Assembly (NCBI GenBank): GCA_016169945.1
Contig: JADLSH010000388.1
Coordinates: 902,001 to 966,000 of the forward strand
Source of the DNA: Trachythela sp. YZ-2020
Lineage: Eukaryota > Cnidaria > Anthozoa > Malacalcyonacea > Clavulariidae
Length of the DNA: 64,000 nucleotides
Direction: 5' to 3'
The notes beneath the pieces were generated by a model that saw only the letters and a list, made by a program, of their open reading frames with translations, was not told the DNA's origin and made no database searches. Of this stretch, positions 22,301-35,452 are shown one piece after another (the first letter of the stretch is position 1; every line of letters begins with the position of its first letter). A program made the translations under genes and the position numbers.

Positions 22301-23674
22301 TTGCAAAATCAGACGAGCGATATGACGGGCCCTATTAATTAGGGGTTCAACTGTACAAAAATACCATGTAAATTTCATATGAGAATTTCAGTATGCACTA
22401 ACTAACACTACTTCTTTTAATTTGACAAACCATTTGGAATTGTAAGCTGGCATTACCTCAACTTCACCACTGTCAATGATATAGAAATTATCACCTTCCT
22501 CTCCTGCAATTGAAAATATTTACATTCAGTTAAAAATGAAAAATAAATCATTTTAATATAAATAATAAAGTCGGCAAAATCCTATCAAGATATCATGCCA
22601 ACTACAACTTTCACAGAATGTACAATATCTAAAGAATGGCACTGTTTAAGCATGCAAAATGTCAATCTCCTCAACTTACCCTGTTGAATGACTATTTCAC
22701 TAACATTGTGTTTCACCAAGAACATGGCATCGAATATATCACTGGAATGAAACACAGTATTATTCACTATTACTATAGAGATGAGCCGATCGTCTGCAAA
22801 ACATTGGCAGAGCCAATTAACAGCTACTTTTTATCCCAATCAGCCAGCAGCGGATCACTATCGGATCGGTCAGTCTCAGGATAATTTCCCGCTGACCAAT
22901 CGATGTTGCCATTCTCAAGATGTGGATTTCACGACGTTAGGAATGTTTTTGTAGTGGCATCCCTGAATTTTTTATGCGAAAACATGACACATTGTTTTGG
23001 GCGAGAGGAAACATCCGCAGTTTTGGTAATACTTGCCTATTTTCTGTTTGTATGGTACTTTTATTGTGCTCAAAATAGAGAGTTTGCTCGATGGCAACTT
23101 CTCATTGGCAAATTTGCGAGTTAGGTCGAGTAAAACACTAAAATGAAAATTCTACAAAACGTGAGCATCAGGTAAACCAATCATCGGTTTTCCCTATTTA
23201 TCGGCCCATGGTGGGCATGTATTGGCTCTTGAACAATCGGTATCGGAAATCGGCTCTTTCTAATATCGACTCATCCTTAACTATAACAACCACACTTCAG
23301 ACATATGATATTGTACAGGTCATAAGGGTTTCACTTAAAGTTGCTATTGTGCATCGGATAAACCAGCAGTTTGGTATAATTTCAAGCAAATGCAGTACAG
23401 TCTTTTGAGTGGTCTAGTCATTGGACTTCCAAGTCCAAGTTTGTGGAATGAAATCCAAGTGTGAAAAATGCTAGGAGGGCCCAAGGTTAGGTAATTTAAG
23501 CAGCTTGCTGGCAAGGTTCAGATTCTTATTGTGTAAAATAATACGGATGTTATATGTATACATGCGTAATATTGTGTCAGATGAACAGCATGTTAAGGTA
23601 CATTTACACGCTGCCATTTGTCGAGCCGATTTTAGGTTTTGCTGAATGTTAACCCATTAACTGGCAGTACTCTA

Positions 23675-23710
<36 letters not shown>

Positions 23711-25132
23711 AAAGTGGGGCGCATCTGGGTGCATTGCAAGGTAATGGGTTGATGATGAATATCTTGAGTTGACGATGTTCATCAGATGATTTTGAAGTCA
23801 GCACATCAAATCAGAGCGTGTAAACCTAGGTTTAGATCCAGTTAATTGAGAATCGTATGCAAATCTGTTCACACAGGAATTCACACAGTTTGCTAGCTGT
23901 GCTCAAATTTGTTCTGTTTCATGTGTCATTCACTCATTGTAAGTCGAAAGACAAAATCGTACAATTTTGAGTTTAAATTACTCCAGTCCTGTGTGAGCAG
24001 AGCCTTATTGAACAGGTCCCATGTCGAAAGAATTAAATCCCCACAGCATATAAAATATAGCATACATGTGACTCCATGACAAAAATTTCAGCCCTCCAGG
24101 CTGTTATGTAATCAATAAAAATTTAAAGCCCACTCACATTATCAAACCATTCTTAAAATCTACGACTAAAATTCCCCCATGTATAATCAGCCCCTTATCT
24201 TTAATATTAAAGTGAAAATCATTCTGAACAATATGTGTTCTCATCACAAGAATCAACCACACTTAAAATACTGCTATTAAAAATTAATAGTTGAGGTGAC
24301 AACGAAGCACACCGCTCATAACAGCCTGTAATTTAGTATTTGCCATTAACGATCGCCCCCGATCAAGCATAATTTTGGCTTTAATACATGCTACATTATA
24401 ACCCCCTACCGATGTGGAACAATCTATTGAACAAAACACAGTGCCCACTGAATTGTCCTTTAATATCTTCGCTTGGTAAAAACCTACCTTCGTTCGGTTT
24501 CGTCTAAGTGCGAGAATAGGATATTTTTCGCTATTGCTTTCTGCAAGGCTGCCGTAGTTTTATAATCTTTCGGCACGACCTAAAAAATTATGTCAATTTT
24601 AGTTGAATGAAAAAATTAACATGCGGGCTGTAAATATGTAATCGGTGCAGAAATATTATTGTACATTTTGTAATATTTTACCTTTTTAACGTACGAGGTT
24701 GCATCTGCTTCAGAAATGACACTAGCGCTAACACCACCACGGCGTCCCCTACGTATCGGTCGTTTTGGCTGTGTAACTCTTTCGCCAAATCTTTCCTCGG
24801 CTTCACCAGCCTCTCCTTTGCCCTCATCGTCTCCAGAATGTCTCTCGGTATCCTAACAATTGATTCCGAACAAGAGTAAGCGGATAGCTGAACGCCAACC
24901 CAAACACGAAGCCTTGAAATGTACACGAATCGTGTAGGAAACTAAATAAACAACATACCTTTTCGAGCTTTTCGAAATATTCGCGAAGGAATTTGTACGG
25001 ATTCGTCGGCTTTGACATACACAATTGAAAGATACATTCTTTTAAAATCGGCTGAATGCTGTGGCTGTCTACATATTCTTCACACTGCCTCACGGCTTCG
25101 CTATCTCCGTCTTGTTCGGGTCTGGACGCCAT
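19349..25132 (-). CDS. PRKAR1A: cAMP-dependent protein kinase type I regulatory subunit
   Basis: Nine exons on the minus strand: 25132-24959, 24852-24682, 24579-24488, 22741-22680, 22503-22457, 21470-21372, 21072-20830, 20035-19954 and 19521-19349. They join in phase to 380 codons plus stop, against 381 residues for human RI-alpha. The product binds and inhibits PKA catalytic subunits and releases them on cAMP binding. Domains: dimerisation/docking (residues about 12-58) with Cys17 and Cys38 at the positions of the RI interchain disulfides; pseudosubstrate RRGGV (95-99) with Gly at the P0 site; cAMP site A cassette [15 protein letters not shown] (Arg210); site B cassette [15 protein letters not shown] (Arg334). 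The linker lacks the proline-rich stretch of vertebrate RI-alpha and is acidic/Gly-rich instead. The ATG at 25132 is chosen because it begins a 58-residue docking domain of normal length. One invertebrate RI gene usually corresponds to both RI-alpha and RI-beta, so the symbol is by similarity only. Confidence 0.95.
20320..20560. repeat. Dispersed repeat shared with 54740-54960
   Basis: Words such as AACTGTGTAACAAAGCTGTA and CAACCACAAAAGCCTT recur in inverted orientation context at 54740-54960, where the whole stretch matches with small gaps. It sits in the last introns of the PKA gene beside G-rich and C-rich tracts at 20112-20300. Confidence 0.55.
21822..21990. repeat. Foldback element in a PKA intron
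   Basis: TTATTGACCTCGC...GTCTGTACTGTGAAATATCA on the left pairs with TGATATTTCACAGTACAGAC...GGTCAATAA on the right. The central loop is CTCGCTCCCTCGTCGCTC. Confidence 0.75.
23600..23830. repeat. Foldback element carrying the ACCCATTAACTGGCAGTAC repeat
   Basis: GGTACATTTACACGCTG on the left resembles the inverse of CAGAGCGTGTAAACC on the right. Inside, 23650-23752 is a copy of the ~105-bp palindromic family also seen near 34140, 35385 and 35525. The rest of this PKA intron to 24480 is AT-rich with nothing recognised. Confidence 0.5.
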
Positions 25133-25965
25133 CTTGTCAACAGCTGCACAACGCTCGCAGCCTCGCAGCGAGGCAACCGTATACCCAAATTGGGCGAGCC
25201 GGCCAAGAGCCGGTATGACGTCACTTTCAACTTCGGCATAATATATATAGTATGAGCACAATCGACGGGAATTCCTCACAAGATATGAGCAATAAAACTG
25301 TGACGGTCTTGGAATGATCGAAGAGAGGTATTTGCGAACAGCCCCGAGCCGCTGATAACGTCATAATCGAGAGGTCTACAATATAATGCCATATTTTGAG
25401 AGGTCTTGAGAGGGCACCTTTGAGAGGGCCCCTGCACTTGAAGAGGAACCTAAGGGAAGCCCAGCTTCGTCAACAAGTGTGCCATCGATATTCCGAGAAA
25501 CATTCTAATGAGATATTGAGACATCAAAACTAACTGGAGTAACTGCCACTTTGCAACATTACATGTGTTTACTTAGGCCGCGGAAGCATCCCAAAGTAGG
25601 GGGGCACCGTTAAAATGGGGCACCCATCAGTGTCATACCCGATTGTACAATGTAAGGTGGATCTTCCCCGAGAAAAAAATGGATTTCTAAGGACTCTGCA
25701 ACAACGCCACTTTGCAAGAGGGTGAATGGTAAGCTTTAATGAAATACTCCTAAAAACAGTTTACGCTATACTAGGAGGAAATTTTAAAACTAAAGTACCT
25801 GCCTTACAGTAAATTATTCATATAAATAAGATAATAAATAGTTGCTTAAAAATATTGTACATTATCAAACAATACCTAAAATTAGGAAACAAACTAAGGT
25901 CACTAAGTCTAGTAGAAGCAATTTATTTTTTTAGAAGCAATTGCTTTTGCCTTAAAAACATTAAA
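25133..25965. other. 5' flank of the PKA gene
   Basis: The first ~250 bases upstream of the PKA start are richer in CpG than the surroundings (CTCGCAGCCTCGCAGCG, GGCGAGCCGGCC) and probably contain the 5' UTR and promoter, though no start-site element can be fixed. A TATATATA at 25240 lies about 110 bases upstream of the ATG. Beyond that there is no gene. Confidence 0.4.
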
Positions 25966-26780
25966 ACTAGTATCATCAGTTATTATTATTATTATTATTA
26001 TTAGGGCTAAAAATGGGGTCTAAAAATGAAAAAGGTTTAGTTCTACATCAATTTCAATCGAGTGAGATGCAGAAAAAAACATCTTGTAATTTATCTAAAA
26101 ATGTATATAAATTTTCGTTCAAATATTCCATCTACAAACACCTTATACTATATTAGTCCTATCGCGAACGAGATGCCGAGAAAAAATCTCTGATGTGTAC
26201 CCGTACCTTATACTGCCATCCTGACTGCCATCATGTACACACGAATTTGCGGTTAATTCTCAGCAACTGGACTCTGTAGCTCAATTGGTTCTAGCGCTGC
26301 ACCGGAATCGAAGGGCCTAAAGTTGCATTTTTCGCAACTGCTCCTGGCTGTAGCCACCCGAGTGCTCTGGAAACAAAGAAATACGCCACGATACGGTTGA
26401 AGTGGAAAACGGCCTTTATACTATTAGTCCTATCGAACGAGATGCTGAGAAAAAATCTTGAGTTTACCTACACTCTCCCAAGATCCTTTTTAATAGACCT
26501 AGTGTACTGTTGGCCTTATTTGATATTGCATCACAGTGTTTGTTCCAACTTAGATCATGAGTTATTGTGATGCCAAGGTATTTGGTTGGTACTGGTACTA
26601 TTGGATACAGCTTCAGAATTCAAAACACTGATGTATGGATGAGGACGTTGTTCATATCTTGAGGATCAACTAAGTATATGATTTTTTGGGGTAACCTATA
26701 TCACAACTGTCGTATGTTACTGTAATTAAATCATTTGCATTGTAAAAAGCTGGGAACAATATATATTAGGTCGAACCTAT
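25966..26780 (-). mobile_element. Decayed LINE reverse-transcriptase fragment with SINE-like patch
   Basis: On the minus strand, 26580-26468 reads KYLGITITHDLSWNKHCD..., then KANSTLGLLKRILGECR, the classic C-terminal half of a non-LTR reverse transcriptase. An (ATT)n run lies at 25980-26005 and a tRNA-like head (CTCTGTAGCTCAATTGG) at 26270-26300. Duplicated GAACGAGATGC..GAGAAAAAATC words flank the middle at about 26165 and 26435. Confidence 0.7.
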
Positions 26781-27420
26781 CTAATACGGACACCGAAGGG
26801 ACAAGGTCAAACTGTGTCCGTATAAGAGTGTCCATTTTATGTAGGTCATCATGATGACGTTAGTTTTAATACTCTAATGACAGTTTTAGTTGTTCAGTAG
26901 CTATAAACAGTCCCACATTTTAGAGTCTTTTAACCAGAGCTGTTCTGACCCATATGCCATTGGAGGGATTTCCATGCTTCTGTGTTCTATAATTCTGGGC
27001 CACACTTCACTAAGGGCTCCCAACTTGAGACGGTGCCAAAAATTGCACGGTGCCCTAGGCAATGTCGTGGGGTCTCTGCCCAACACTGTTTCATCTTTTC
27101 ATGACGTTATATGAGGCCCCAAGGAAAATTATTCGCTATGTCCCGCGAACTCTTTCGGCGAGCATGTTATATGATGTTTTGTTTTGTCTATCTACATTCA
27201 CCTCCACACCTAGTTCTTGGTAATTATTCACCGCTATTCACCTCCTAGTCGGTTAATAATTAAATACCACCTAATCGCAGGCGAATATCCGCAATTCGGT
27301 TCCAGTCTTTAGCGTCTTGTGTCATGGCGACCACTAAAACACTGTTTACAAAGAAATTCGACAAGAATTGACCAAATTTACAACGAAGATCTAGTTATAT
27401 AGACAATCTTTTTGCTTAAA
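26781..27420. other. Intergenic stretch upstream of IFT56
   Basis: No coding sequence is recognised; open frames on both strands at 26890-27114 are shadows of each other. The IFT56 promoter and 5' UTR probably lie near 27250-27420. A short upstream frame (MATTKTLFTKKFDKN) starts at 27325 and stops before the IFT56 start, so it could act as a uORF if transcribed. Confidence 0.35.
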
Positions 27421-30400
27421 ATGGTGAGCTATGAGAAAAACTTCTACTTAATGACAATAGTTTTAGAATAAGAGTAAAATACTAGCATGAATTCGCACTA
27501 TAAATCTATATAAATATTTGTATTCTCCCTCTCAAAATGTGTCTGAAAATCGGAAATTGTATCAAAATAAATGTAATATTTGTCTATAATTTGCGTAGAT
27601 TCTCTCAAGAACAAAGCCTGCTATGGGCCCAGGTTCTGCTGGGACAAGCAGGGAAAATAAAAAGAAGAAAAAGATCCCCAAAGTCGAGGAATTTTTGCAA
27701 AACAGAGATTTTACTGGTGCTAGAACTTTGCTTGAGGTATTGATTTTAATAATAATAATAAAATAATAATAATGAAATTCTTTATACAGGTGGCCTATGT
27801 CACATAGTGTGATTTTCAAAGAATATACAACAAAAATTTAAAATACTAAGGGGCCGTCGACAAATAGATTTAGTCCACCGATCGCGGACTTGTTCCGCGA
27901 TGGGGGGGAGGGGTCAGCCTTGAATCCACGATTACAAAAGAAACAGGACGAAAACTGACTTTTCTGGCTAAAAAGATGTTGGACTGGTCCACGATGGGGT
28001 AGGGGGGAACGGGGTTAAAACAATCGCGGAACAAGTCCGCGATCGCGGGACGAAATCTATTTGTCGACGGCCCCTAACAGAGTTACCAGGGTGCATTTTA
28101 TGTAAATCCATTCCAAAGATATGCCAGCACCCATAGTGGAAAGTTTGGCACTTTAACAGGAGATCTCCTGCACCAGGCAAACGTTGAAAATTGTTGATGC
28201 AGCAGAATTTGCAGCAGATAAATGGTAAAAGAGACCAAAATGGCAAACAGTGTATTGTTGTGTGACAGTCGAAAAAGGTTAAATCAGAGTAAAATGCAAT
28301 TGCATGTCATAGACTTATGGCTAAAAAGTTAGACGTTAATGTTTTAAAAGTGTTAATACAGTGTTCAGGGTCTGCGGCAGACTCCTGCGGCAGCCGAAGC
28401 GTATTTTCCACTATGCTCCAGCACTTGAACAAGGTCACCCAAGACATTTCAAAAGACTTTCAAATGCCATGCCAAACTTTGAAATTGCTACGCCAAGCTT
28501 AGGCTGGGTGCAAGCTACCGCCAATTAATTGATTAATATATTTCCAGTGTGTCAATAAATAGCACCATAGGCTTAAAATTTAGTATTTTTATATGCCAGT
28601 ACATAAAAAAGTATATGATCGTACGCCAGTATGCCAAGAATTTCTGAAGTCCATGCCGAAGATCTTCGGCGTATTGCACTTAAAATGCACCCTGGCAGAG
28701 TTACAATTATCCTATGTAACATTGTACTACTATAAAAACTAAGTTAAAATTTATAAGTCCTAATCTGTGTAACATTATAAGTACAAAATCAAGTTAAAAA
28801 GTTTAAAATATAAGCTAAGTTCTAAGTAAAATGGGTATCGTTATGCATAAATCTTAATCCTAAGCTCATTAAAAATTGCCATCTTAAAGGGCTTCTCGTA
28901 CGGATTGTTCCTAGATCTGAGGGTAAAATATTCCTGTCATTAAGTGCACTATTTGTTGAGTTAATTAATCCCCATTTGGTTGTAGCTTTTGCCTTTCGTA
29001 TTAGTGTCCTTCGCTCGTGTGTGGTAATTATGAATGTCTGTGCCTCTAACTATCGTATTGTTTCTGTCACTCTCGTGAATAAAATCAAACATAAACAAAT
29101 ACAACGTTGTAATCTTCTGCTAGACAAATCTAGCCTGTTCAATTTCAACAAAGCTTAGCTTGACGAGGAGCACGGTGGTCTATCCAAGATCAGTTTGGCT
29201 GCTTTATTTTGCAGAACTTGTATTGAGTCTAGTTTGTTGTTCTTATCACCCTATATAGTGTTAGCATATTCTAATATGGGTGTTATCATTATTGAAACGT
29301 ATAGTTTCCTTGTATGAATGGGGAGCAGGTGCTTTAATCTTTTTTAGAACTCCCAGCTTTACTCCGTATCTGATCAATATGATTATGTAATGTTAGCTAG
29401 ACTTTGATTGATAATCACCCCAAGGTACTTGAACTCTTAAACGTTCCCCAGCTGATCATGCCCAACCACAAGCTCTATAGAATTGAGTTGTTTCAATTTG
29501 GCACCAGTTGCTGCCAGTAATCATGAACTTTGATTTCTCAACGTTCAATGTGAGTTTAATACCCATCAGCGTTGCTATATGCACCCTAATTTGGGAATTT
29601 ATTCTATCTAAGGCCAGATGATTTTATTAATCAATGGGAAATCCTTGAACATTAATGCCCAATATCGTCCCCTTGATGTCCGGACTGCATTCCGCCTTAA
29701 GTTTCTCTCCACCAAAGATTCACGCCTGGAATTAATTATGCTGTAAAATAGAGAGTGGTGGATCCAGCCAGCTTTTTTCAGGGGGGATGCTGGGCAAGTA
29801 GCCGAGCAAGGGAGCACATCGAACCCAGCAGTGTGCCGCCACGCTAGTGCGTGCCTAGTAGGTTCTTGGTTACAACGTGCTAATAGTCTGAATAAATATA
29901 AATCTCCTTATCCCCCCGAGACCTCTGCACTACACAAGACATCAGCCCACGATCACGTCATTTATGCTTGTGGAGAGGGGCCTTGGGTCACCCTGTGTAC
30001 ACTCAAATTAAATTAATATTGGGTATTTTGAACTAGTGCTGCCTTGAATTAAAAAAAATTAAATTGGTCTATTAAGATATTAAATTGATATTGATCTTGA
30101 TGTTTTAAAAGTATTATAAATATAATTTTTTGCACCCCCCTTGTACCCCTAAGTTAGTAGATGAGCTAAAATTTACGCCAAAATGCGCCGCCAAAAGTCA
30201 GTAGATAATTTCTTCCCGCCAAAGATCTTTGGCAGAAGGGGCCTGGAATACAGTCAGGCTTGATGTGTTACCAATAAAAATTGTCTGGTCTTAGAAAGAG
30301 TAAAATTAGAAAGTTGGATATCTTAGGGCTCATTGTGTCTTGATGGGTTAACAGGAAGAGATATGGGAAGATAGTTATTGGTTAACCCATTCATACCCAA

Positions 30401-33400
30401 CACACATTGACACACAGAATTGTAGGTAAAATTATAGAGATAGGTTCATAAGGGCCCATTGTACTGGCTTAATGGCCAGGGTGTAATTTCTATGCACGCG
30501 GCATGGAGTTACGATACAGCTTGGCGTAGCGGTGTGACATTTTCTTTTGCAGTCAGTCTGGCGTATTAGCATATCATGTACAGTACTTTTCACTGTTTTC
30601 AGTCTTTTTACATGTTCTCTACTGACCTTTTCAACTATTGTATGTATTTTCATGGTTTAAACTACAGATATTATCAGTTTTTACATGCGAGAGTATCTCA
30701 CGTCTTCCTAACTGTCGTTTGCCTTGGCCACAGAATAAAGATCTATACAGAAGGGCCACTCAGCGGTGCAACGTGTCCTCGGTTTTTTATACAAAAATAT
30801 GCAGTTTACTGGCCAGAGTAATGGCGGACCAGCCAGTTCAGCGTGCTTATTGGCCAGAAAAAGCAATTGACTGGCCAGAGTAATGGCGGTCAACATGCGT
30901 AATGCGATATGCGCGACCCCAAAAACTTCAACGGTTCCGACGAGAGTGAACCCTCTATATAATATTTACTCTATGCCTTGGCGTAGCACAAGTTTGCTTT
31001 GGTGTAAATCCGGCGTATTGTTTACATGTAATATACCCTAGCTCGTAGTTAATATAGAGATAACATGGTTAGGAAACTCGTCAAATTACAAAGCAGCTAA
31101 CAATTGAATGGGATTTATGTTGAACGGTACCTGACCTTGCACAAATCTTTCGATTTACATTCATTAATATTTCACAAACACGGTTTGGAGATTAAGCCCA
31201 AACATTTCTGTTGGTCGATTCATAAAACTACAATATATTCACTAACCGCGGCCGTGCACAAATGCAAACAAAAACATAGAACAAAAGCGAAAGCCGAGTT
31301 TCCTAACCATGTTACCTTCATATTAACTATGCCTAGCTAAATGGGTCATGAAGAAGAACTTTGTTTCACTACAAGCGTTTTCAAAAATCCCGTTAGCGTC
31401 AGTACATGATCACATGATCACAGACATGATGGCACAGAGTAGAGATCATACAGAGGTGGAACGGACCGTCGTAAACACTTGGGAGACTTACGTTTTCGTG
31501 TACCCACCTGATTTCAGGCGGCCGGGCAAAAAATGATCAACTGCGCATGCTCGGCGAGTTCCCCCCATTCCAAGTTCCCAACATTCCCCAAGTTCCCAAC
31601 ATTTTCGCAATCAGTTTCACAATCTTAAGGTCTTTCGCATTTTTATGCACTTCTAAAAGGTAAACTGCAGTTAAAAGCGAACCACCATCTGAATCGTGCA
31701 CTTTAACTGCGCATGCTCGGCAAGCGTCTGAAGCAAAAGTGGGTACATCCGTTACACCTCTGTATGATCTCTACTCTGTGATGATGGTGTAAGATGATGG
31801 CGTGTGCAAACAACAAATCTCGTAGTTGTAGACGTCACTAGCCGCGCGATTTGAATGGCATTTTTAACAGGTAAAATGAGGCCATTCAAACGGCTATAAA
31901 ATTGTTGGTTTTTATTGAAATCCTCTAAAATTTTGACTAAATACTTTAGAGATATTATATTTTGAAAACATATTGAAAACAGTTTCATGTCATATGCACT
32001 TTAAGGTCGTACTCGTAGTCAAACCTGAAGCTCTCTACTAAAGCGCCTATCACACGAAGATGTGAGTTGATGAGAGTTGGCAAGTGAGAGTTTGCACGAG
32101 AGTTTGTTCAACTCTCATGCCCCGGTCAAACGAGAACAAGAGTTGCATGAGAGTCGCGACAGATATAATTTAGCGCGCGAAACGGAGCCCTGAGAATAAT
32201 TCTTAAATTTTGGTAAACAAAGTGTTTAAATTTCCTTCTTAGCTTTTCTTGTTATAGACACAGCCATAACGTGTTATTTTGTTAAGCTAATTCTTATAGA
32301 AAGTGCAAAACACTAGTCTGACTATACTGTAGGTTGTTTAAAATTCTTATGCAACTCTCATGACCGGTCAGACGAGCAAAACTCCGGCTCATCAACTCTC
32401 ATCAAAATTTGAACCAGCTCAAACTTGATGAGAGTCGATGAGAGTTGGTTGTCAAATGCAAGCGAGAGTTGCAACTCTCATCAACTCTCGTCAACTCTCG
32501 TTTGAGCGGGGTTTAAGTGTCAGAATGCAACATACCGTAAACCTCCGTATATAAGCCCTGGGCTTATATAGGTTCGTAAGGGTTTTTTGATGGGCTTATA
32601 CACGGGGGGGCTTATATATGGGGGGGCTTATACACGGACATCATTTTGTGTTAGTAATTGTTTTTAATACGAACCCTAAAATTTGAAAGTGAACAAATTC
32701 AAATTATGACTATAACTATAAGAAACAACGTCAGCTAGAGTGATCTGTTAGTAATTAAATGTCAGTATCACTATCATCATCATCGGAAGAGCTAGTACCG
32801 GTATTAGAGCCAGAGCAGGCTTCAGAGACGTCTGTAAGTTCGTCGTCGTCTCCGTCACTGCTTTCCAAATGAAATTCTTCCTGTGGTAAGGGCATTGTAT
32901 AGCTTTCTAATCCTCTGATGTTCACCTGGTCGTCTTCTGAACCATCTAGTTTGGGCTTATATTTAAGTAAGTATATGGGCTTATATTTGGGGGGGCTTAT
33001 ATTCGGGGGGGCTTATATTCGGAACAGTGTGCGCGTTAGTGAATGCGGTGGGCTTATATTCGGGGGGGCTTATATTCGGGGGGGCTTATATACGGAGGTT
33101 TACGGTACTGTAGATTTAGATTTGAAACTTACAACATTTTTTTGTTGTAGTTTAATAAAAATTCTGGCAAAGGAGATGAAAAGAATGGTTTATGGAGTGC
33201 ATATTGTGCTTTTCATTTGGGTGATTATAAAGCTGCTTTACAGGTATGCAACTTGCGTTCATTAACAATAAGTACTTAACTGTTAATTAATAGTTAGATT
33301 GTTCAAGAAAGAATACACACCTCCGGCCCCCTTTCTGAGGAAATTTTCTGACGAGGATTGGGGAAATGTGGACCCTGGTAGAAATTTTGAACAGGATCTT

Positions 33401-35178
33401 AAAAATATGCTCGGAAGAGAATCCTGCTAGGATCTTTGCCGATATTAGGATCATTTAAGAATTGTTAGATGCTGTTTATTTTAGCTATAATTGTAAATAT
33501 TTCGATGTCTTTTTGTGGAACATGAAAAAGAGTGGCTATATCCTGGCCAAAAACTGCAGTCTTAGTACAACCTTCATGCAATTGAGTTCCTCTTGATACA
33601 GCCCTGAAAAAAGCAGGAAATATTTGAATGCCAAGATCATATATGAAGAGTGAAGAGTAATGATCTCACATTTTGTCTGTATCAAATATTTAGGAATACA
33701 AAGAGCTCGTAAAGGGCAGTTCTGAAACGCCAGAGATCTGGATCAACCTTGCATGTTGTTATTTCTTCTTGGGAATGTACAAGGAAGCTGATGAAGCTGC
33801 ATTGAAAGGTAGCTATAAGAAGAGATAATCATAACAAGACTTGACACAGACATAAATATGAATGTACTTCAGATATTCTGAAAACACACAAAGTACAAAT
33901 TATACAAAAACTGAAAAATAAAAAGATCTTGAAAACCCAAGGCACGTATGGACTAACCCAAGATGTAAATTTAATATTTGATATAGTCCATGCATTGGAT
34001 TTTCAAAATATACTCTATTTCTTTAATCCATTAAGCCGGCAATGCATGCGCTCTAACACCAGATGATTTTACGTGTCAGTGGTAGGGTAGTACTGCCAGT
34101 TAATGGTTAACAAAACTATCTGCCAGTGTTTCTTATTAAACCCATTAGCTGGCAATATGTCCCAGTACTTTCAGGGGCGGCGGAACATATTTTATTTTGG
34201 GGGGGCTAAATTATGACCGCCGTGGCCGTAAGGCAACGCCAGGCTAGCAGGATCATGCCCCCCGGAAATTTTTTGAAATTTGAAGCCCGCAAATCGTATT
34301 TCTTGCATTCTGAGCCACGAACTTAGTGCTAGAATATGCGCTACCCGTAGCTGTATTTTAGACAAAAATCAAGAAAAAAACGCTCAAAAATTACAAAATT
34401 TATTTACCAAAATTAATGACAAACCATTTGACAAAAACAAGCATTTATTGCAGTTGAGTAGGAAATTTGACACACTTATGAATTTCATAGGCGCGTATAG
34501 TAGCATGAGACGCGCGATTGCAAAACGGTCAAAAACAGAAAACTCCGCCATATATTATATACCATGTGGCAGTGACTACTTGATCACAAGGTAGGATATT
34601 TTCTTTTGCATTGTAGGCATTGTAGGCATTGTAGGCATTGTAGGCCCCCTGTTCCGCCGACCCTGAGTGCTTTAGTTTTTACTCTGTCTAACACCAGACG
34701 ATTTTACTCGCCAGTGGTAGGGTACTGTACTGCCAATTAATGGGTTACTCATGTAAATTGCCAGCTGGTTCTGGCTTTAAGACATTCTATTATCTGAAAA
34801 CACAATTTATGCATTTTGTATGCTTGTGGAGGGAAATATATATTATTGCTCTAGTTTATGCATGAGACTGTAACATATATTCAAAGTAAATTATTACAAA
34901 ATACCGGATTTTTGCCTGTATTAGAAAAATAGATCAGTCTAATCCACATATTTTTAGGACCTGGTACTCGTGGTCAGAATCGACTGTTGTTTCATCTCTC
35001 ACATAAGGTTGGTTTATATTAACGAAAGATTGTTATTAAATGAATAAAATGTTAAATTAATTGAAATAACTCTGATACTAGCAATGAACAATTCAAATCT
35101 TGTTTTGCATTGCAGTTTAATGATGAAAAAAGATTGATGAATTATCACCAGCAATTGCAAGATATTATTGAGGATCAG
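27421..35178 (+). CDS. IFT56: IFT56 exons 1-6 (N-terminal TPR part)
   Basis: Exon 1 contributes only the ATG before donor GTGAGC at 27424. Exon 2 (27599) opens [12 protein letters not shown], which parallels the vertebrate start MMLSRAKPAVG; this is the reason for preferring the spliced ATG over the internal ATG at 27623. Exon 3 encodes [20 protein letters not shown], exon 4 [20 protein letters not shown], exon 5 [14 protein letters not shown] and exon 6 [20 protein letters not shown]. Introns are packed with MITEs and LINE debris; a MITE ends only 44 bases before exon 3. Confidence 0.88.
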
Positions 35179-35410
35179 GTAATCAGTGTAGTTCTTATAT
35201 TTAATATTATTATTATTATTATAAACTTTATTTAAGCTCGATAGCCTCAGTAGGTTTAACAAATCCTCTTTTCGTGAGGGTCGAGAACAATACATACATA
35301 CATACAGTGTATACAATCAACTAACAAACAAGTATAACATTTATTGACGTTTTTTCAGGTTACCCAGTACCATCATTCTGTGTTAACCCATTAACTGGCA
35401 GTACTCTATA

Positions 35411-35452
<42 letters not shown>

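Noticed and set aside
32918..33265. 115-codon open frame overlapping IFT56 exon 3
   Set aside because: It is mostly translation of the GGGGGGGCTTATAT MITE interior and only by chance runs into the real exon.
34280..34594. 104-codon open frame as a gene
   Set aside because: It lies inside a non-autonomous hAT-like element and shows no transposase or other motif.
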